The position numbers and the translations under genes were made by a program. Below, piece after piece: positions 49,648 through 58,686 of a DNA stretch of 64,000 bases. Each line of letters starts with the position of its first letter. The stretch's first letter is position 1. The stretch spans positions 5,332,001 to 5,396,000 of the forward strand of contig NZ_CP109479.1 of assembly GCF_036227485.1 (NCBI RefSeq), given 5' to 3'. Under the pieces are notes generated by a model. It searched no databases and was not told where the DNA came from. It saw only the letters and a program-made list of their open reading frames with translations. The stretch comes from Streptomyces sp. NBC_01451. Lineage in GTDB: Bacteria > Actinomycetota > Actinomycetes > Streptomycetales > Streptomycetaceae.

Positions 49648-50969
49648 GAGTCGAGGGGCCTTTCTTGCTGGTCGGGGTGTACGTCGGTGTCCCCGGCGCG
49701 ATCCTGCGGGGGTGCGGCCGTGCCGCGAGCCTGTCTGTTTGCCTGCTGCCAGGCGCCGATGACCGCGGGCCGGGCCGGTTCGGTACTCGTGCGACGCCCG
49801 GCAGAAGCCTGTTGCTGCGCATGCACCGGTTGGCGAGACGTGCGCGTCGGCAGTCCGTTCTCCGTCAGGGCGGGGGAAGAAGGCGCAGGCGCCGCGACGC
49901 GGGCGGGTCGCGGAGCCGGTTCGAGCTCAGCCGCAGCGGTGGTGAGAAGGGCCTCGGGCAGGAAGACCGAGGCGCACATCCCGCCGTAGCGGTTGGAGTC
50001 CGTGAGCACCACCTTCATGCCGTACCGGCGGGCAAGGAGCGCGATCACCGGGAAGCCGACCCTCGGGTGCGCCTCCAGGGTGAGGATGTCGACTTCCTGG
50101 CGGCCGTCCAGGATGCGCCGCGCGCGCTTCAGTTCCTCCTCGCTCATGCGCTTGCCGGCGTCGTCGATGAGGAGAGTGATTCCGTGGTGGCCGTGCTGGG
50201 CGTTCACCTCCACGTGAGTCTGAGGCGGCGAATAGCGTGCGGCGTTGTCGAGGAGGTGGCTCAGGATGAGCTTCACCGGCCCGACCATGCGGGCGATCAC
50301 TGCCCGCTCAGACGCGTACGGGTGGACCCGTGCGTAGTCGGGAATCGCTCCCTGGGCCGCCCCGACGACGTCCGTGAGTGTGCTGGCGGGCCACCGCTGC
50401 CCGAGGAGCCCTCCAGCGAGCACGACGTACGACTGTGCCTGGTGGAGCATCTGCTGGACGCCGTGATCGATCTTGGTCAGCGTCGCGAAGACGGCACTGC
50501 CGTGATGTCGCCGGAGCGCCTGGGCCACCTCGCTGCTCACGTTGATGCCAGTGCTCACCATCGCGGTGGCGAACGCCTTGACGGCTGCCTTCGCCGACTC
50601 GCGCGCCTCGGCTTCGACTTGCTGACGTGTCGAAGCCGCCGTCACTCCTCGCACTTGGTGCAGGTCGGCGACATACCGCTCGCCGAGCACCCGGAGGTTC
50701 TCCACGAAGCCGGAACCGGCGAGACAGGCCGGTACCACGAACTCTGCCGAGGCCGACTGTGGCCGCTGGAGCGAGCCCACGACCGCTTCGAGGCCCTGCG
50801 AAAGCAGCGCGACCAGGGCCGTGTCCTGGGCAACGGCGGTCTCTTGCCAATGCACGGCCTGGGCACGGTGCTTGGCGGAGAGCCATGCGAAGTATGCGGC
50901 CAGCCCGAGCGCGACAACGAGCACCGCGGCCAGACCAACGGATGCCACGACGGCTGTTTCGTGTCTCAT
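49644..50969 (-). CDS. cvnA: Conservon histidine-kinase-like ATPase CvnA
   Basis: A 441-residue protein from ATG 50969 (GTG 50981 would add 4 residues). One N-terminal transmembrane helix (about 5-28) anchors it. The cytoplasmic part has a dimerisation-like helix region and a GHKL ATPase domain with N-box SHLLDNAARYSPP, G1 LIDDAGKRM and G2-like RVGFPVIALLARRYG. There is no classical H-box His in the expected place (a KIDHGVQQMLH segment is nearest). The C-terminal ~90 residues are Pro/Ala/Arg-rich and disordered. It senses an unknown signal and starts the four-gene cvn unit. Confidence 0.9.
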   Translation of the reverse strand: MRHETAVVASVGLAAVLVVALGLAAYFAWLSAKHRAQAVHWQETAVAQDTALVALLSQGLEAVVGSLQRPQSASAEFVVPACLAGSGFVENLRVLGERYVADLHQVRGVTAASTRQQVEAEARESAKAAVKAFATAMVSTGINVSSEVAQALRRHHGSAVFATLTKIDHGVQQMLHQAQSYVVLAGGLLGQRWPASTLTDVVGAAQGAIPDYARVHPYASERAVIARMVGPVKLILSHLLDNAARYSPPQTHVEVNAQHGHHGITLLIDDAGKRMSEEELKRARRILDGRQEVDILTLEAHPRVGFPVIALLARRYGMKVVLTDSNRYGGMCASVFLPEALLTTAAAELEPAPRPARVAAPAPSSPALTENGLPTRTSRQPVHAQQQASAGRRTSTEPARPAVIGAWQQANRQARGTAAPPQDRAGDTDVHPDQQERPLDS

Positions 50970-51102
50970 CGGATCTCTCACTGGGGTCGAAGTGGACTGC
51001 GACAGGGCAACAGGACCGGCAAGTTGATGGACCGCCGGGCTGGCGACAGTTCGATGGAGCCCAAGGAGGCCCGCTCATGTCGCCCAGGTCATCGGCTGGG
51101 GC

Positions 51103-51297
51103 CTAGAACTTGATCCCGCCGATCATGCGCGCCAGGCTCGTTGTGGCCTCTGAGATCGTTGGCGCGATCGAGGAACTGGCGAGGTAGAAGCCGAGGAGGG
51201 TGCAGACCACTGCGTGCCCGGCTTTCAGCCCGCCCTTCTTGATGAGCAGGAACGTGATGATCGCCAAGAGGACGACGGCCGAGACGCTAACCGCCAT
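51103..51297 (-). CDS. Small membrane protein upstream of the conservon
   Basis: A 64-residue protein with two hydrophobic segments (residues about 2-18, VSAVVLLAIITFLLI, and 26-45, HAVVCTLLGFYLASSS) separated by KKGGLKAG. A conserved-looking C-terminal ISEATTSLARMIGGIKF follows. It overlaps the upstream gene by 11 bp. Small proteins like this occur in Streptomyces next to cvn, replication or transfer genes; its role is unknown. Confidence 0.7.
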   Translation of the reverse strand: MAVSVSAVVLLAIITFLLIKKGGLKAGHAVVCTLLGFYLASSSIAPTISEATTSLARMIGGIKF

Positions 51298-51841
51298 GCA
51301 GAGGCTCCCTTTTGCGCACGCCAGCCGACCGTGTCAGGGCGAGCCAGTGACGGAGCGCGGCGCTGTCGGTGCCTTCTGGATGTCCGTCAGGGGGAAGCAG
51401 CCATACCGTCGAGCAGCGCGAGTACCCGGCGACCTGTCTGTCGAGGGCGCATTCCCACAGGCGCCCCGCACGGCACACCGTCTGTGGAGCGTGCCACCGG
51501 TATGCCGTGTCCGCTTCGACCGGGATGTGGATACGCGAGTGCGCGTGGCAGCAGAGCACCGGCCCCACAGGGAGCCCCCGGCTTCGGGCACCCTCGACCG
51601 CACGCAAGCCGACGAGTAGTCCCGCCTGCACGACATCGACGGGCCCGAGTCGCGGCAGCGGGTGTGACGCGAGCTGGATCCTCCAGGGCAGTTCTGTCTG
51701 CGCGAACGGCAATGCCAACTCCGGTGAGGAGGAGTGGCGTTGCAACCGCTGCCGGCCGTCCAGCGGCACCACAGGTGCGACCGGCCGATGGGCAGCGGGC
51801 GGATCAGGGACGGCTTCAACTCGGCCTTGCGAGGCAATCAC
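51287..51841 (-). CDS. Unknown protein, first gene of the conservon operon
   Basis: A 184-residue protein. GTG 51841 is chosen because caggaga lies 5 bases upstream; a TTG at 51892 would add 17 residues. It has a cysteine/histidine-containing middle (GPVLCCHAHSRIHIPVEADT) followed by YRWHAPQTVCRAGRLWECAL. The pattern recalls hypothetical proteins found near Streptomyces primase-polymerase and transfer genes, but I cannot assign it. It carries the 32-bp shared element 108 bp upstream. Confidence 0.6.
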   Translation of the reverse strand: MIASQGRVEAVPDPPAAHRPVAPVVPLDGRQRLQRHSSSPELALPFAQTELPWRIQLASHPLPRLGPVDVVQAGLLVGLRAVEGARSRGLPVGPVLCCHAHSRIHIPVEADTAYRWHAPQTVCRAGRLWECALDRQVAGYSRCSTVWLLPPDGHPEGTDSAALRHWLALTRSAGVRKREPLHGG

Positions 51842-51948
51842 CGGGATCTCCTGTGCGTCCGGACACACTGACTGAGCCGCTTGACCAAGCAACTGCTGTC
51901 ACAAGGACGTTGGCTGATCCCCAAGACTGTTTACCGAAAGGCGATTAC

Positions 51949-51980
51949 GCACATTCCGAGGGTGATATCACTGAGGTGAT
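51949..51980 (-). promoter_or_regulatory. Shared 32-bp element, copy A (conservon operon)
   Basis: On the minus strand this reads atcacctcagtgatatcacc and then ctcggaatgtgc. It contains the palindrome ATCAC-N4-GTGAT followed directly by a third ATCAC half-site. It ends 108 bp before GTG 51841 and matches copy B at 28 of 32 positions. It is a candidate operator or activator site. I see no gene in 51842-52271 apart from it. Confidence 0.7.
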
Positions 51981-52271
51981 GCCGGTTCCAGGAAGACCAG
52001 GAACCGCATGCGCTCGGCGAGCGTTAGGCCGCGCTCGAAAGAGCCGCTGAAAGACCACCGCCAACGGACTCTCCACAGTGGGAGCCGGCGTTGTCCTTGA
52101 CAGCCTCGAAGACGTCCCACGGCTCCTGGACGCGATCGTCACAACAACCCTCGGCCGCGCCTGACGGCGGCGGCCCAGAAGTATGTCTCAACTGCCCGTA
52201 TTACATGAGTGATACCGGCACGCGCGTACCCCCGCCTACGCTGTCGGGCGCAGACGAGAAACGGGGGTGCG

Positions 52272-53750
52272 ATGCCAAGAAACCCTCGCGTATGCGCTGA
52301 CTGCGGATGCCGCTTGAGCCAGTACAACGACGAAGACCGGTGTGCTACGTGCGCGCGCGTCAGGTTTCTCGACACCCGCCTTCAACGCCGGGTTCCAGAC
52401 ACCGTCTGGCAGCATCCGGAAGTCCACTCCGCCATCGCGGCATGGGACTTCGGGCGCGCGAGCCGCCTCATCCGCGAGCGGGCGAAGCTTCGCCAGGACG
52501 ACATGGCCCGCATGACGGGGCTCAGCCAGGGTTTCCTTTCCATGCTCGAAGCAGGAACCCGCCGACTGACGAGCCTCGACAAGGTCGCGAGGTTCCTCAA
52601 CGGCATGGAAACACCGGACGCCTTGCTCCCCCCACCGTTCCGTGAGCATCACGCAGCCCTCACGCCACGGCCGTTGCCGCACCCAGGACCATCCGCCGTT
52701 GATCTCCAGGTCGCGACCGGCGAGCAGGCAGTGGACCTCTATGAGCTCGCGACACAAGCCGCGGCCCAGTCGCTGCGGTTCGCGGAAGCGGTCACGAGGA
52801 GCAACGTGAGCGACATCGAGCTTGAGGGGCTGGAATCCAGGATCACCCGGATCGCGACGGACTACGTCCACGCTCCCCTGTACTCGCTCTTCCAAGACCT
52901 GCTGTCGACGAGAGATCAGCTCTTCGCGCTGCTGAGCGGCCACCAACCCCCCGGCCAAACCAGGGAGCTGTACCTCCTCGCCGGCACGAGTTGCCTGCTC
53001 CTTGCTCACGCGTCACAGAATCTCGGGGACCAGGACTCCGCTGTCGCCCAACTTCAGACGGCCGGGACCCTCGCCGAGCATGCCGACCACGACGATCTCC
53101 GGGCATGGGTCAAGGGCACAGCCGCACTGATCGCGGAGTGGTCAACTCACCGGCACGCAGCCTTCAAGTACACACAACAGGCGATCCGGTTCGCCCCCGT
53201 CGGCGAGACCCGGGTCAGAACCGCGGCGATCGGGGCCAGGGCTGCGGCACGCGTCGGAGACCGGAACACGGCCCTGGCAGCGCTCAAGGAACTTGAGCAG
53301 GCCCGCGAACAGCGAACAGACCCCAACGGGCTCACCAGATTCGGAGGCCTGCTCACTTTCCCGGAAGCCAAGCAGGAGTACTACATCGGCGGAACGTACG
53401 CCCTCCTCGGCGAACACGGGAGGGCCGAGCAGCACGCCGCCGCCGCGATCGATCTGTACGAGATGGGCCCGAAGGAGCAGCGGTCGTACGGCGACGAGGC
53501 GCTGGCGCGCCTCGACATCGTCACAGCGCGCATCGCCGCAGGAGAGATCGAGGGCGCCGGCGAGCAACTCCAGCCCATACTGGAGCTGCCGGTCGACCGC
53601 CGTATCCGACAGCTTGGCGACGCCGTGCAGGGAGTGGCTACGCTTCTTGAAGAACCACGGTTCGCCCGAAGCCAGGTTGCCCGCGAGCTCGCCGATGCCA
53701 CTCGCGGCTATCAGGTGATCGACACGAGAGCGAAGGCCCTCACCTCATGA
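52272..53750 (+). CDS. XRE regulator with N-terminal zinc ribbon and repeat domain
   Basis: A 492-residue protein. Residues 8-26 have a CxxC...CxxC ribbon (CADCGCRLSQYNDEDRCATC), unusual for this family. A helix-turn-helix follows (LRQDDMARMTGLSQGFLSML, about 77-96). The C-terminal ~380 residues are TPR-like helices (LLLAHASQNLGDQDSAVAQL, AALKELEQAREQRTD), as in signal-peptide-responsive regulators. ATG 52272 has a ribosome site (gggggt). It is closely related in layout to the gene at 57260, and its ATGA overlap couples it to the next gene. Confidence 0.85.
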   Translation: MPRNPRVCADCGCRLSQYNDEDRCATCARVRFLDTRLQRRVPDTVWQHPEVHSAIAAWDFGRASRLIRERAKLRQDDMARMTGLSQGFLSMLEAGTRRLTSLDKVARFLNGMETPDALLPPPFREHHAALTPRPLPHPGPSAVDLQVATGEQAVDLYELATQAAAQSLRFAEAVTRSNVSDIELEGLESRITRIATDYVHAPLYSLFQDLLSTRDQLFALLSGHQPPGQTRELYLLAGTSCLLLAHASQNLGDQDSAVAQLQTAGTLAEHADHDDLRAWVKGTAALIAEWSTHRHAAFKYTQQAIRFAPVGETRVRTAAIGARAAARVGDRNTALAALKELEQAREQRTDPNGLTRFGGLLTFPEAKQEYYIGGTYALLGEHGRAEQHAAAAIDLYEMGPKEQRSYGDEALARLDIVTARIAAGEIEGAGEQLQPILELPVDRRIRQLGDAVQGVATLLEEPRFARSQVARELADATRGYQVIDTRAKALTS

Positions 53751-54622
53751 CAATGACGGCCTCTCCCGAGTCCGCCGCCAGTAAGGCCTGCCAGGCGTCA
53801 GGTCTGACAGACCGCTCCCTTGTCCCGCTTCACCACCACGCCACTTCCGTGTTCCTTCTTGCTGCGGAAGGCGTTGTGGTGCGCGTCAGTCCCGCCTCGC
53901 AGCAGCAGCGCTTGGCGACCGCTGTCTCCCTCACGCGTTGGCTCGTCGCGAACGACTTCCCGGCGACAGAGCCAGTGGATGTACCCCAGCCGGTGGCATA
54001 CGACCCATATGTCGTCACGTTCTGGCGGCACTACCCGCAACCTGAACACGGCGCACCTTCGCCCGGACGGTTGGGCGATCTGCTGAGAACTCTGCATTCC
54101 CTACCATCCCCGCCGGTGTCACTGCCGCAACACCAACCGCTTGCCTCACTCAAGACCGCCGTGGAGGCCAGTACCTACCTAGCGCCGAACGAACGGGCGT
54201 GGCTCATGGAGCGCAGGCAGGAACTTCTCCACGCATACGAACAGCTGGAATTCCCCTTGGGGCACGGGCACATTCACGGCGACGCATATCCGGGCAACAC
54301 GCTCTGGGACGGCGAGGACGTCAGGCTCGGAGACTGGGACGAGGCGGCATTCGGCCCGCGAGAGATCGACTTGGCTAATACGTTCCAAGGAGTCCGCTTC
54401 GGGCGAAGCGTCGGACAACTGGATGATTTCAGCGAGCGGTACGGCTACGACATCCGGCAGTGGTCTGGTCAATCGGTTCTCTGTGGAATCCGAGACCTTC
54501 ACACCCTCGGGTCCTTCATTCGGCGTGCGGATCAAGGAGACACTGCTGCTACCCAGCAGTTGTCGTATCGTATTGAGACGCTCAGAAACATGGATGCCCA
54601 AGCTCAATGGGGCGCCGCCTGA
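53747..54622 (+). CDS. APH-fold phosphotransferase
   Basis: A 291-residue kinase-fold protein coupled to the XRE gene (ATGA). The catalytic loop is HGHIHGDAYPGNTLW (HGD...GN) and the metal-binding segment is LGDWDEAAFGPREIDLA, like the GNAT/APH proteins paired with regulators in Streptomyces clusters. The N-lobe lacks a clear P-loop Lys but has VVVRVSP. The substrate is unknown. It is the third APH-fold protein in 11 kb. Confidence 0.8.
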   Translation: MTMTASPESAASKACQASGLTDRSLVPLHHHATSVFLLAAEGVVVRVSPASQQQRLATAVSLTRWLVANDFPATEPVDVPQPVAYDPYVVTFWRHYPQPEHGAPSPGRLGDLLRTLHSLPSPPVSLPQHQPLASLKTAVEASTYLAPNERAWLMERRQELLHAYEQLEFPLGHGHIHGDAYPGNTLWDGEDVRLGDWDEAAFGPREIDLANTFQGVRFGRSVGQLDDFSERYGYDIRQWSGQSVLCGIRDLHTLGSFIRRADQGDTAATQQLSYRIETLRNMDAQAQWGAA

Positions 54623-54659
54623 AAGAGCGCAGACCGGACCGGACGGGGTGGACCGAAGC

Positions 54660-55325
54660 TCAGGCCCGTTCGGCCTCTTCCGGTACGAGTCGGCTCGTGA
54701 AGCCGTCGCGACGCAACCGTTCGAAAGCCGCCGCCACATCGTCGGGAATCTCCTGCTCGATCATGAACCCTTGCCGTGGGTACACCATGAGCCGCTGCTG
54801 GGCCCCCACCAGCATGTCGATGACCAGCCGGGCGTCCTGGATCGAATCGACGTACTCGGAGAGCTCCATGGGCGTGGAGGCGCTCACCCACTCGACATCC
54901 GGCCAGAGCTTTCGCGCCGTCGCGTACGCCCGTCGCTCCTCGTACGGCTTGCTGACCAGCAGGACCGACGATACGGGAACACGCTGCTCTTCGAGCAGAG
55001 CGCGGGAGAAGCGGATGTTCTGGCCCGTGTTCCGGGCCTTCGGCTCGACGATGATGGCGCTCTCAGGAACCCCTAGCGCCATGGCACGGTCCCGATAGTG
55101 TTCGGCCTCGCCTCGGGGCATCCGCTCACGCGTCGTCCGGCTGGTCGCTCCGGTGAAGACGATGAGGGGCGCCATGCTGCGGTGGTAGAGGTCCGCGGTG
55201 GTGTCGGCTACTCCCAGGTCATGGCTGCCGAGTCCGATCGCCACGGAGCAAGGGCGCAGCTCGTGACCCATCTGCTGGAAGTCCCACAGCCGCCGAGCAT
55301 CCGCCCATGCCTGCGTTGAGATCAC
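54660..55325 (-). CDS. DUF218 (YdcF/ElyC-like) protein
   Basis: A 221-residue protein from GTG 55325. DUF218 motifs are visible: AIGLGSHDLGVADTTADLYH, LIVFTGATSRTT, EAEHYRDRAMALGVPESAII and EPKARNTGQNIRFSRALL. The family includes SAM-binding YdcF and ElyC, which affects cell envelope precursors. No signal peptide is seen, so it is probably cytoplasmic. It is opposite in direction to its neighbours. Confidence 0.85.
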   Translation of the reverse strand: MISTQAWADARRLWDFQQMGHELRPCSVAIGLGSHDLGVADTTADLYHRSMAPLIVFTGATSRTTRERMPRGEAEHYRDRAMALGVPESAIIVEPKARNTGQNIRFSRALLEEQRVPVSSVLLVSKPYEERRAYATARKLWPDVEWVSASTPMELSEYVDSIQDARLVIDMLVGAQQRLMVYPRQGFMIEQEIPDDVAAAFERLRRDGFTSRLVPEEAERA

Positions 55326-55488
55326 TTGCTCTCGCCCTCCGTCTTCGCCGAGGACCTACTCCCCGCCGTTGCCTCCGCTGGGGTCAGCCTACGTTCCAGA
55401 TCACAGGCACCCTCAGATGACGGTTCGCCTGTTCCCGCACACTCACGCCGTGTGAAACTCAATCGAGCAGGCTGAGGGGAGCAGGCCA

Positions 55489-56700
55489 ATGCGAGGAATG
55501 ACCGACCATCTTCCGTTCGGCAAGCGAGTCCGGTTCTACCGGAAACGCCGAGGTCTGAGCCAGCGGCAGCTCGGCGAACTTCTGGGACGCTCCGAGGACT
55601 GGGTGTACCGGGTCGAGTCCGAACGCCTACCGGTGAACAACGTGAAGATGCTCGCGGACCTGGCACACGCACTGCGAGTGCACGTTGAGGACCTTCAGGG
55701 AACGCCGACGCTCTTGGACGACCACGGTCGTCACGCGGCCAGCATCCCGGCGATTCGCACCGCACTCATGCAGTCGCGGCGGCTGGCGGGCTCGCTGTAC
55801 GACGGCCGCGAAACCGTGCGCCTCGAACGCCTCTCCTTCGCAGTCGACGAAGCCTGGCGGCTCTTTCAGGATTGCCGGTTCGCGCGCCTTGGAGAGTGCC
55901 TGCCCGGGCTACTCGCGGACGCCCGGCTGGCAACACAGGAGCGCACGGCCGGCGCCGAACACGCCGAAGCACTCCGGTTGTTCGCACTGACCTGCCACGT
56001 GGCAGCGGTACTTCTCCGAAAATTGGGTGAGACCAACTTGGCCTGGACCGCTGTAGACCAGGGCGACATGGCGGCTGCGGAGTCCGAAGACCCCGCCACG
56101 ATGCTGGCGTTGCGCCGAGGTGTCGCGCATGTTCAACTCGGCGCCGGCATGGCAGCGGAGGCAGTGAACGTCACCCTTGACGCGGCGGACGATCTCGAAC
56201 CCGGTTGGTGGCGCTCCACGCCGGCTTCTCTTTCCCTGTACGGGACCCTCTTCCTCAACGGAGCCGTCGCAGCGGCCCGCATGCGGAACCGGGCGCTGGC
56301 AGACCACATGATGGGTAAGGCCCACGAGGCAGCGAACCTGCTCGGCGGCGACTCCAACGCGATGTGGACCTCCTTCGGCCCCGGCAACGTAGAGATCCAC
56401 CGGCTGGCGCTCGCCCTGGAATTCGAGGACGTCCAACTGGCCGTGGACGTAGCCCCGAGAGTCAGAGCGGCAGGACTGCCGGTAGAACGACGTGGGCGGG
56501 CGCGACTGGATGTTGCCCGTGCCTATGCTGAGGCCGGGCGGACGGATGAGGCGATAGACCACCTCAAGCGCGCCTACCGAACCGCTCCCGAACAGATCAA
56601 GGCACATGAGTTCGCGCGGGACCTAGCTCGTCGGCTCCACAAACGATCCCGTCGTCAGGATGTTCAGGACCTGGCCATGCGGCTCGGCGCCATCAAGTAG
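55489..56700 (+). CDS. XRE regulator with helical repeat domain
   Basis: A 403-residue protein; ATG 55489 has ggggag upstream. The N-terminal helix-turn-helix (YRKRRGLSQRQLGELLGRSE, DWVYRVESERLPV) is followed by about 300 residues of TPR-like helices (AEAGRTDEAIDHLKRAYRTA near the end). It lacks a zinc ribbon. Similar single-component regulators control antibiotic clusters and development in Streptomyces. Confidence 0.85.
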   Translation: MRGMTDHLPFGKRVRFYRKRRGLSQRQLGELLGRSEDWVYRVESERLPVNNVKMLADLAHALRVHVEDLQGTPTLLDDHGRHAASIPAIRTALMQSRRLAGSLYDGRETVRLERLSFAVDEAWRLFQDCRFARLGECLPGLLADARLATQERTAGAEHAEALRLFALTCHVAAVLLRKLGETNLAWTAVDQGDMAAAESEDPATMLALRRGVAHVQLGAGMAAEAVNVTLDAADDLEPGWWRSTPASLSLYGTLFLNGAVAAARMRNRALADHMMGKAHEAANLLGGDSNAMWTSFGPGNVEIHRLALALEFEDVQLAVDVAPRVRAAGLPVERRGRARLDVARAYAEAGRTDEAIDHLKRAYRTAPEQIKAHEFARDLARRLHKRSRRQDVQDLAMRLGAIK

Positions 56701-56721
56701 CGCTTGTTGTAGAGAGGTTCG

Positions 56722-57270
56722 TTGGCGGACCCGGAGAAATCCTCCGGGTCCGCCTCCCCGTCGGCTTCTACGGTCGTTGCGACCAAGCCACTTGTACGGG
56801 GAGGCATCGCAGTGCCTGTGACCTACCAGCCGGATGATGGCGTCGGCCCCAAGAGCAGAAGCGCGGTGGTGCTCCGCTGGAGTCGCCATCCGCGCTGCGT
56901 CGGCCTTGCGCGTCGTGAACTCCGTAAGGCGCTGGACGGTTGGGGCCTCTCAAGTATTAAAGACCCAGCTGTCCTCGTTCTCTCGGAGCTCTTAACCGAC
57001 GCAGTACGCCACGGTAATGCGCGGCCAGGCGCAGAGATCGAGACTCGGTATCTGCGAGTCGGAATTGGCCTGCGCATCGAGGTGTCTGACACAGTCCACG
57101 AATTCCTCCAGTTGACGGTAGGTTCCTCGGAGCCGGATAGAAATACCCGGCTGAGGCTCGTAGACGCATTGGCCGACCGGTGGAAAATGAACGACCCTAT
57201 CGGGCTTGGCGCATCGGCGTGGGCAGAGATCTGCTTCCCGCCGCAGACCGGTGCCCCCGATGTCGACTGA
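56722..57270 (+). CDS. HATPase_c protein (anti-sigma-factor-like)
   Basis: A protein of up to 182 residues from TTG 56722 (agagagg 4 bases upstream; GTG 56812 is an alternative). The ATPase N-box is VLVLSELLTDAVRHGNA, the G1 region RIEVSD, and a G2-like RLRLVDALADRW follows. The family includes Streptomyces RsbW/SpoIIAB-like regulators. A TTA codon is present at 56992 (codon 91), hinting at bldA control. It overlaps the next XRE gene by 11 bp if ATG 57260 is the start. Confidence 0.8.
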   Translation: MADPEKSSGSASPSASTVVATKPLVRGGIAVPVTYQPDDGVGPKSRSAVVLRWSRHPRCVGLARRELRKALDGWGLSSIKDPAVLVLSELLTDAVRHGNARPGAEIETRYLRVGIGLRIEVSDTVHEFLQLTVGSSEPDRNTRLRLVDALADRWKMNDPIGLGASAWAEICFPPQTGAPDVD

Positions 57271-57844
57271 TGCCCGCCATCGCTTTCCGCTCGCCTTAGC
57301 AGTAGGCGAGGAAACCCGCAGGACCCCGACACTCGCAGGCGCAACGATGGTTGAGACGGAGATTCGGGAAGGAAGCCCTTCGTCCTTGTCCGAGACGGAT
57401 GCCACTGAACGGCATGGACGCCAGTGTCGATGGTGTCGACGCCCCCTGAGTCGATACAACAATGAGCCGTTCTGCAGCGCTTGTTCGCGACATGTACCAG
57501 CTACCTCTTCGCCACCGCCCCAGGTGGAGCCAGAGGTTTGGCAGCGAGCGGACGTCCGGGAAGCTCTCTGGGCCCGTGACTTTGGCCGAGTGTGCCACCT
57601 TGTGCGAATCGGAAGCTCACTACGCCAGAGTGATATGGCGGAGCTCACGGGTCTGAGCCAGGCCTTCCTGTCCATGCTGGAGTCAGGAGTACGAAGACTT
57701 ACCAACATCGACAAGATCGTCGAACTGCTTGCGGGACTCAACACTCCGGCGGAACTCACCGGCCCCATGCTCCAACCGCCGACAGCGGAAGGCCGACCGT
57801 GCGGCCCGTCACTCACAGGGAAGAAGGGGGGATGGCCGGCGTGA
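57260..57844 (+). CDS. Second XRE regulator with zinc ribbon
   Basis: A 194-residue protein from ATG 57260 (ATG 57347 is an alternative). A zinc ribbon (RQCRWCRRPLSRYNNEPFCS, then AC) precedes the helix-turn-helix (LRQSDMAELTGLSQAFLSML). It aligns with the N-terminal ~130 residues of the 52272 protein but has no repeat domain, so it may be a partial paralogue acting as a competitor or co-regulator. If 57260 is the start, codon 13 is TTA (57296). It lies upstream of the radical-SAM operon and its 32-bp element. Confidence 0.75.
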   Translation: MSTDARHRFPLALAVGEETRRTPTLAGATMVETEIREGSPSSLSETDATERHGRQCRWCRRPLSRYNNEPFCSACSRHVPATSSPPPQVEPEVWQRADVREALWARDFGRVCHLVRIGSSLRQSDMAELTGLSQAFLSMLESGVRRLTNIDKIVELLAGLNTPAELTGPMLQPPTAEGRPCGPSLTGKKGGWPA

Positions 57845-58186
57845 CGCTCGGCCCGGTAGACCACTCCAACGACATCGAGAGGGTGCTGTTCGCGTAGAAG
57901 GGAAGGAGGGCCTTTTGGCCACTTCCGTGGCCAGAACCGTCGGAAGACTCGAGCGGTTGGCTATTGCGCCAGGCATCCGAGGATTCAAACGAGATCGACG
58001 AAGATAGCTGATAATCCAGCCGGTCAGATCGCACTGTTTTACGGCTCGCCGAGTCAGGCATCGATACCTTGCAAGACCCGTATGGGGACGTGGTCAGGTG
58101 CCCCGGACGATTAGATCGACGTGCGGGCCAGTGTGTGTCAGCAGTCGACGGATTACAACTTAGCGTACTCACGTGATCCCGCGAAT

Positions 58187-58218
58187 ATCACCTCCGTGAT
58201 ATCACCCCCGAGATGTGC
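58187..58218 (+). promoter_or_regulatory. Shared 32-bp element, copy B (radical-SAM operon)
   Basis: It reads atcacctccgtgatatcacc and then cccgagatgtgc, ending 106 bp before ATG 58325. The core ATCAC-N4-GTGAT plus an extra ATCAC half-site is identical in layout to copy A and at a nearly identical distance. The 480-bp gap 57845-58324 holds nothing else I recognise. Confidence 0.72.
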
Positions 58219-58324
58219 TCGCCCCGTGAATCCGGAGCACCCTCATGAGGGGCCCGAACTCCAGGCCTGCACAGCACGACATCAGATCCGAAATACGCCG
58301 CGCCAGCGACAGGAGATGAGTGCC

Positions 58325-58681
58325 ATGCCGACACCACGACGAAACAAGAACGATCACCTGCTCTACGCCGACGTCGTCGATTCCAAGCAGAAGGCCGGAG
58401 TCTGGATGGGCGAGCGTGACGCCTTCCAGGCCAAGCAGGCCGAGATCCTGGAAGCGGTGAAGGACCAGGCGGACTGGGTCCCGGTCGAGAACGCCATCCT
58501 GGTGGTCAGCACCGAGCCCGCCGGCATCACGGTCATCGCCCCGAACCCGACCCTCCCCGGCGTGATCGTCCTCGCCGACGGCGGCTCGCCGGAGGCCTCA
58601 GCACAGCTGCAGGCCGCCGGCGAGGAGCTCGTCCGCAAGGTCATGGCCGAGCGCGGCATCCTCGAAGAGGAAGCCGCGTAA
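58325..58681 (+). CDS. Small protein of unknown function, first gene of the radical-SAM operon
   Basis: A 118-residue protein; ATG 58325 has aggag 9 bases upstream. It starts MPTPRRNKNDHLLYADVVDS, has a central hydrophobic beta-like part (ENAILVVSTEPAGITVIAPN, PGVIVLAD) and an acidic helical C-terminus ending in ERGILEEEAA. There is no signal peptide, Cys-rich core or repeated core motif of the usual RiPP precursor types. It could be a carrier or scaffold protein, a precursor of a new kind, or an accessory subunit of the next enzyme. Confidence 0.7.
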   Translation: MPTPRRNKNDHLLYADVVDSKQKAGVWMGERDAFQAKQAEILEAVKDQADWVPVENAILVVSTEPAGITVIAPNPTLPGVIVLADGGSPEASAQLQAAGEELVRKVMAERGILEEEAA

Positions 58682-58686
58682 CACAG

